From positions 1 through 9,634 of the forward strand of contig CAJOED010000060.1 of NCBI GenBank assembly GCA_905233335.1: a stretch of 9,634 nucleotides of DNA, in the 5' to 3' direction. Source of the DNA: an uncultured Synergistales bacterium. Lineage in GTDB: Bacteria > Synergistota > Synergistia > Synergistales > Aminobacteriaceae. The first letter of the stretch is position 1, and each line of letters opens with the position of its first letter. The position numbers and the translations under genes were made by a program. This document shows positions 6,494-9,634 of the stretch, piece after piece. Under the pieces are notes generated by a model, which had not been told where the DNA came from, ran no database searches, and was given only the letters and a program-made list of their open reading frames with translations.

Positions 6494-7243
6494 ATGGGAT
6501 TTCGGACAATAGAAGAGCTTTGTGCAGAACTTGACGAGAAACGCGCAAAGTCTCAGGCAGGCGGAGGAGCAGAGGCCGTCGATAAGCAGAAGTCCAAAGG
6601 CAAAGGGACAGCCCGTGAACGTATAGCGCAGTTGCTTGATCCGGGTTCGTTCGTGGAAATTGATGAGTTCGTTACGCACAGATGCAATAACTTCGGACTT
6701 GAGGAGAAGAAGCCCCTGGGGGACGGAGTAGTAACTGGATGGGGAACTATCGAGGGACGAAAAGTTTTCGTGTTCAGCCAGGACTTTACGGTGTTCGGAG
6801 GTTCTTTGGGCGAAAAACACGCGGACAAGATCTGCAAGGTTATGGATATGGCTATGCAGATGGGCTGTCCTGTAATCGGCATCAATGACTCCGGCGGCGC
6901 AAGGATTCAGGAAGGCACTGACGCTCTCAACGGCTACGGAAAAATCTTCAGGCGCAACACCCTCGCAAGCGGCGTAATTCCGCAGTTCTCCGTGATTATG
7001 GGACCGACAGCAGGTGGAGCAGTCTACAGTCCTGCATTGACGGACTTCATATTTATGGTAGACAAAGAAAGCATAATGCACATTACCGGCCCCGAAGTCA
7101 TCAAGGCAGTAACGGGTGAGGCAGTAACGAGTGAGGAGCTCGGCGGAGCAGTAACGCACAACACGGTGAGCGGCAATGCTCATTTCTGCGCAAAGGATGA
7201 GGCTGAATGTTTCGCCGCAAAGTGTTATCGTACCTCCCGCTGA
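6494..7243 (+). CDS. mmdA: Methylmalonyl-CoA decarboxylase alpha subunit, N-terminal part (frame-disrupted)
   Basis: The alpha subunit moves the carboxyl group from the acyl-CoA to biotin on the carrier subunit. This frame encodes the whole N-terminal carboxyltransferase domain (crotonase fold): GGGAEAVDKQ, GKGTARERI, SGGARIQEG (133-141, CoA site) and GPTAGGAVYSPA (170-181, oxyanion loop). It is correct to ECFAA (residue 242) and then ends in six wrong residues and TGA. The upstream AGGAGG (6476-6481) is 12 nt from ATG 6494 and only 3 nt from an in-frame TTG at 6485; ATG is preferred but either is possible. Relatives (propionyl-CoA carboxylase beta, glutaconyl-CoA decarboxylase) share this fold. 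The downstream mmdD and mmdC genes favour a decarboxylase. Confidence 0.82.
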   Translation: MGFRTIEELCAELDEKRAKSQAGGGAEAVDKQKSKGKGTARERIAQLLDPGSFVEIDEFVTHRCNNFGLEEKKPLGDGVVTGWGTIEGRKVFVFSQDFTVFGGSLGEKHADKICKVMDMAMQMGCPVIGINDSGGARIQEGTDALNGYGKIFRRNTLASGVIPQFSVIMGPTAGGAVYSPALTDFIFMVDKESIMHITGPEVIKAVTGEAVTSEELGGAVTHNTVSGNAHFCAKDEAECFAAKCYRTSR

Positions 7244-8046
7244 ATAATCTTGACGACGCACCCTTCAAGGCAACGAATGACAGCCCCGACCGTGCAGACA
7301 TGACGTTACGCGAAATAGTGCCGGTCAACCCGAACAAGGGCTACGATGTTCATGAAGTGCTCGCGAAAGTTCTCGATGACGGAGAGTTCACGGAAGTTCA
7401 GGAAGGATTCGCAAAGAATATAGTTACAGGTTACGGGAGAATCGGCGGTCGTCCCGTCGGAATTATCGCGAACAATGCGGACGTGTTAGCTGGCTGCCTC
7501 GACATTAACGCTTCGGACAAGGCTTCACGTTTCGTCAGACATTGCGACGCATTCAACCTTCCTATAGTAACGTTTGTTGATGTTCCGGGATATTTGCCGG
7601 GTGCAGATCAGGAACGCGGAGGAATTATCCGCAAGGGCGCGAAATTACTTTATGCCTACAGTGAAGCAAGTGTGCCGCTGGTGAGTGTGATTTTGCGCAA
7701 GGCTTACGGCGGTGCGTATCTCGCAATGTCGAGCAAGAGTCTCGGTGCTGATGTTGTGCTTGCTTGGCCTCAAGCGGAAATTGCGGTAATGGGTGCGGAA
7801 GGTGCAGCGAGCATTGTCTTCAAGAATGAGATCAACTCTGCAGATGACCCCAGCGCAAAGAGGCTCGAGAAAATCGACGAGTACAGAGAAGCATTCGCGA
7901 ACCCATACAGGGCGGCAGAACGCGGATATGTTGACCGTGTAATCATGCCTGAAGAGACGCGCAAAGCAATCTATATGGCACTTGAAGGAATAGAGAGCAA
8001 GAGAGAGACACGTCCGGCCAAGAAGCACGGAGTAATCCCTCACTAG
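7207..8046 (+). CDS. mmdA: Methylmalonyl-CoA decarboxylase alpha subunit, C-terminal part
   Basis: This frame resumes the alpha subunit and carries the complete second carboxyltransferase domain, which holds the carboxybiotin side of the active site. From Lys5 on it is normal: KVLSYLPLNNLDDAP, DVPGYLPGADQERGG (125-139), RKAYGGAYLAM (164-174, second oxyanion loop), PQAEIAVMGAEGAA, and the family-typical end PYRAAERGYVDRVI to KKHGVIPH and TAG. Together with the first frame an intact protein would be about 519 residues, the usual MmdA length. The ATG at 7207 lies within the overlap and by chance or otherwise has AAAGGA (7192-7197) 9 nt upstream, so a separate C-terminal polypeptide could be made. 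Otherwise the gene is a pseudogene or the sequence has an error. Confidence 0.82.
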   Translation: MFRRKVLSYLPLNNLDDAPFKATNDSPDRADMTLREIVPVNPNKGYDVHEVLAKVLDDGEFTEVQEGFAKNIVTGYGRIGGRPVGIIANNADVLAGCLDINASDKASRFVRHCDAFNLPIVTFVDVPGYLPGADQERGGIIRKGAKLLYAYSEASVPLVSVILRKAYGGAYLAMSSKSLGADVVLAWPQAEIAVMGAEGAASIVFKNEINSADDPSAKRLEKIDEYREAFANPYRAAERGYVDRVIMPEETRKAIYMALEGIESKRETRPAKKHGVIPH

Positions 8047-8075
8047 AGAACATACAGACAGGAGGAAAAGTAACT

Positions 8076-8462
8076 ATGCATTTTGAAGGGCTTGCCGGAG
8101 CTGTTAATGTCAGCATCGTAGCATTCTCGATAGTGTTCGGAGTTCTGCTTGTGCTTACAGGAGTAATTTACGGAATGAAACTGTTTGCGGGCGGCGGCGA
8201 AAAAAAAAATGATGTAGACGCGAAACCAGTAACTAAATCCCCTGCTCCTGCAAAAATCTCTGCACCTGCTAACGTGGACAAAACGAAAATTATCGCGGCA
8301 ATCACAGCGGCAATAGTGGAGTTCACCGGGAGTTCTGATTTCCGTATACTGTCGGTGCAGGCAGAAGGGCACGGGATACAGGGTGATTACTGGACATCAA
8401 GATGGAAGACTGCGGGCATGATTGGCTTGAATGCTAACAGGTTGAACCGCAAGTGGAAATGA
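8076..8462 (+). CDS. mmdD: Methylmalonyl-CoA decarboxylase delta subunit (OadG-like small membrane protein)
   Basis: This 128-residue protein corresponds to the small subunit that anchors and assembles the sodium-pump decarboxylase at the membrane. It has one transmembrane helix near the N-terminus (about 10-34, VNVSIVAFSIVFGVLLVLTG and on), then a short polar stretch, then an Ala/Pro/Lys linker (KPVTKSPAPAK, SAPAN). The C-terminal region (TKIIAAITAAIVEFTG to WKTAGMIGLNANRLNRKWK) matches the OadG/MmdD pattern of a helix and a closing W..AG...R motif. ATG 8076 follows GGAGG (8061-8065), and the gene begins 29 nt after mmdA, clearly in one operon. Sequence is poorly conserved in this family, so the call rests on topology, the C-terminal motif and position. 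Confidence 0.82.
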   Translation: MHFEGLAGAVNVSIVAFSIVFGVLLVLTGVIYGMKLFAGGGEKKNDVDAKPVTKSPAPAKISAPANVDKTKIIAAITAAIVEFTGSSDFRILSVQAEGHGIQGDYWTSRWKTAGMIGLNANRLNRKWK

Positions 8463-8488
8463 CACACAACGAAAGGAGAAAAAATAAC

Positions 8489-8896
8489 GTGAGCAATAAA
8501 TACAGAGTAATAGTGGACGGCACAGCATACACGGTTGAAGTTGAGAGTTTGGGCGCGGGGTCGGCGGCACCTGCTCCTGTTGCGGCGGCTCCGGCAGCAC
8601 CTGCGGCACCAGCACCAGCGGCGGCTCCTGCTCCAGCACCTGCACCCGAAGCTCCTGCGGCACCTGCTCCTGTTGCTGACGACGCAATGACAGTAACGGC
8701 ACCCATGCCCGGAAAAATCTTGAGCCTCAAAGTGAACGTGGGCGATTCTGTCAACAGCGGAGATCTTGTGCTTCTTCTTGAGGCAATGAAGATGGAGAAT
8801 GAAGTTTTTGCGACGGCTTCAGGGAAAGTTACGGAGATACGCGTGAAGTCCGGCGACAGCGTGAACACCGGCGATGTTCTTATGGTGATTGCGTAA
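8489..8896 (+). CDS. mmdC: Biotin carrier subunit of methylmalonyl-CoA decarboxylase
   Basis: It carries the carboxylated biotin from the alpha subunit to the membrane pump. The 135 residues comprise a short N-terminal piece (MSNKYRVIVDGTAYTVEVES), a flexible Ala/Pro linker (about 23-62), and a biotinyl domain (67-135) with the signature LLLEAMKMENEV. The biotinylated lysine should be Lys101. PMPGKI (72-77) and the repeated GDSVNSGD / GDSVNTGD turns (85-92, 122-129) are typical of the lipoyl/biotinyl fold. The start is GTG 8489, 10 nt after AGGAG (8474-8478). A frame opening at 8453 would overlap mmdD and lacks such a site. A terminator follows directly, so this is the last gene of the operon. 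Confidence 0.92.
   Translation: MSNKYRVIVDGTAYTVEVESLGAGSAAPAPVAAAPAAPAAPAPAAAPAPAPAPEAPAAPAPVADDAMTVTAPMPGKILSLKVNVGDSVNSGDLVLLLEAMKMENEVFATASGKVTEIRVKSGDSVNTGDVLMVIA
8564..8676 (+). repeat. Ala/Pro-linker repeat with an exact 20-bp direct repeat
   Basis: The 20 bases at 8564-8583 recur exactly at 8657-8676, 93 nt (31 codons) apart and in frame, within a run of GCN/CCN codons. Recombination between them would delete or add 31 linker residues without changing the frame. Confidence 0.8.
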
Positions 8897-8915
8897 AAGT
8901 CAGTGAGAAGTTATG

Positions 8916-8947
8916 CCCTCTCGTGATTGTTGCGGGAGGGTTTTTTT
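8916..8947 (+). terminator. Intrinsic terminator of the decarboxylase operon
   Basis: CCCTCTCG (8916-8923) pairs with CGGGAGGG (8933-8940), giving an 8-bp GC-rich stem with one G-U pair and a 9-nt loop, followed at once by seven T. It lies 19 nt after the mmdC stop and is a textbook rho-independent terminator. Confidence 0.93.
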
Positions 8948-8984
8948 ATTATGCTCATATCATAAATCGTCCGTAATAGCAGGG

Positions 8985-8990
8985 TATAAT
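8985..8990 (+). promoter_or_regulatory. Candidate -10 box of a dapF promoter
   Basis: A perfect TATAAT sits between the terminator and dapF, about 30 nt before its ATG. No convincing -35 box is seen 16-18 nt upstream (ATAAAT is the best), so an activator or a weak promoter is possible. The preceding terminator makes a separate promoter likely. Confidence 0.5.
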
Positions 8991-9020
8991 AACACAATTC
9001 ACGAAAGGAGAAAGATATTC

Positions 9021-9634
9021 ATGAAGTTCACAAAGATGCAGGGCTGCGGAAATGATTACGTCTACGTTAATTGCTTTGAGGAAAAAATCAATGACCCCGT
9101 AGAACTCGCAAAAAAAATTTCTGACCGACATTTCGGGGTCGGCGGCGACGGCGTGATACTAATACTTCCGTCCGAGAAAGCAGATGCCTTCATGCAACTC
9201 TACAACCTCGACGGCTCTCACGACTACATGTGCGGAAACGGGATCCGCTGCGTCGCAAAGTACGTCTACGATCACGGCATAATCCCTCACGACAGAACTC
9301 ACACGCTCATAGACACTCCCGTCGGGGTCAGGGACATAGAGTTATTCTTTGACGGCGGAAAGGTCAGCAGTGCCACCGTGAACATGGGACCGGGAACAAT
9401 CACTACAGCAATCCCCGAAAAAATCGACGTCGGCGAATTTCACGGCTTGAACTTTCTGGGGGTGAACGTCGGCAACGATCACGCTGTGTACTTCGTCGAG
9501 GACAACCCATCACTGCAGGGCATTCACACCTGGCCGAATGACACGTTCGCTGGTGCAGGAAGATTTTTCGAGACGCATTCACGCTTCCCCGACAGAATCA
9601 ACAGTGAGTTCATAGAGATAATCTCACGCAACGA
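9021..9634 (+). CDS. dapF: Diaminopimelate epimerase (3' end outside the window)
   Basis: It interconverts LL- and meso-diaminopimelate, the step before lysine and the source of the peptidoglycan cross-linking residue. It is cytoplasmic and needs no cofactor. The 204 complete codons seen match the family: MKFTKMQGCGNDY at the start, DRHFGVGGDGVI (35-46), YNLDGS (61-66), MCGNGIRCVAKY (70-81, catalytic Cys71), and GNDHAVYFVED and NSEFIEI further on. The second catalytic Cys (in the ACGTG region) would lie beyond the window edge. ATG 9021 follows AAAGGAG with a good spacing. The frame is open to the last base. Family members are about 270-290 residues, so roughly 70-85 are missing. Confidence 0.95.
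   Translation, partial: MKFTKMQGCGNDYVYVNCFEEKINDPVELAKKISDRHFGVGGDGVILILPSEKADAFMQLYNLDGSHDYMCGNGIRCVAKYVYDHGIIPHDRTHTLIDTPVGVRDIELFFDGGKVSSATVNMGPGTITTAIPEKIDVGEFHGLNFLGVNVGNDHAVYFVEDNPSLQGIHTWPNDTFAGAGRFFETHSRFPDRINSEFIEIISRN

Noticed and set aside
7205..7230. Programmed -1 ribosomal frameshift joining the two mmdA frames
   Set aside because: There is no slippery heptamer (the in-phase bases are C GCA AAG) and no clear downstream pseudoknot. A simple -1 shift would also leave the protein two residues short compared with the family, which fits a deletion better.
6464..7261. Minus-strand open frame of 265 codons
   Set aside because: It is antisense to mmdA, with Cys/His/Arg-rich composition and no domain or ribosome binding site.
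8434..8868. Minus-strand Gly/Ala-rich open frame of 144 codons
   Set aside because: It arises from the reverse of the GCN/CCN linker repeats of mmdC.

Overview
The window looks like part of the chromosome of an anaerobic, fermentative bacterium. The strongest hint is a biotin-dependent acyl-CoA decarboxylase (Mmd-type) cluster, the kind used by anaerobes that decarboxylate methylmalonyl-CoA. Codon use is mixed with moderate GC. Synergistota or Negativicutes would fit, but that is an inference from gene content only. There is no phage, plasmid, CRISPR array, complete insertion sequence, rRNA or tRNA.

Left half (about 1-5760), all on the minus strand. In transcription order: a secreted coiled-coil protein of unknown function (5007-5759), pfkA (3846-4811), rho (2293-3768), a family-2-like glycosyltransferase (1326-2264), an M20 metallopeptidase or deacylase (101-1318), and the first 11 codons of another gene running off the window (2-34). 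A hairpin lies between pfkA and rho. The rho, glycosyltransferase and M20 genes are closely spaced (28 and 7 nt) and are probably co-transcribed. Directly behind the secreted-protein gene, in frame after its amber stop, lies a diverged second copy of its C-terminal coiled-coil coding sequence, ending in its own stop.

Middle (5760-6484) has no intact recognised gene. On the minus strand it holds what reads as a decayed RelB/YafQ-type toxin-antitoxin module. A small antitoxin-like ORF with a strong ribosome binding site is followed, in another frame, by a toxin that lacks a start codon, is missing an internal block, and has lost most YafQ active-site residues.

Right half (6485-9634), plus strand. 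A decarboxylase operon has the carboxyltransferase alpha subunit (mmdA), the small membrane subunit (mmdD/oadG-like) and the biotin carrier (mmdC), closed by a good intrinsic terminator. The alpha gene is broken into two overlapping reading frames exactly at the boundary between its two carboxyltransferase domains, apparently by a 7-nt deletion. No beta (sodium pump) subunit gene follows. After the terminator comes dapF (lysine/peptidoglycan synthesis), cut by the window end.

I see no clear new multi-gene system. The points most worth attention are the domain-boundary split of mmdA, the in-frame post-stop repeat behind the secreted gene, and the toxin remnant with its active site lost.
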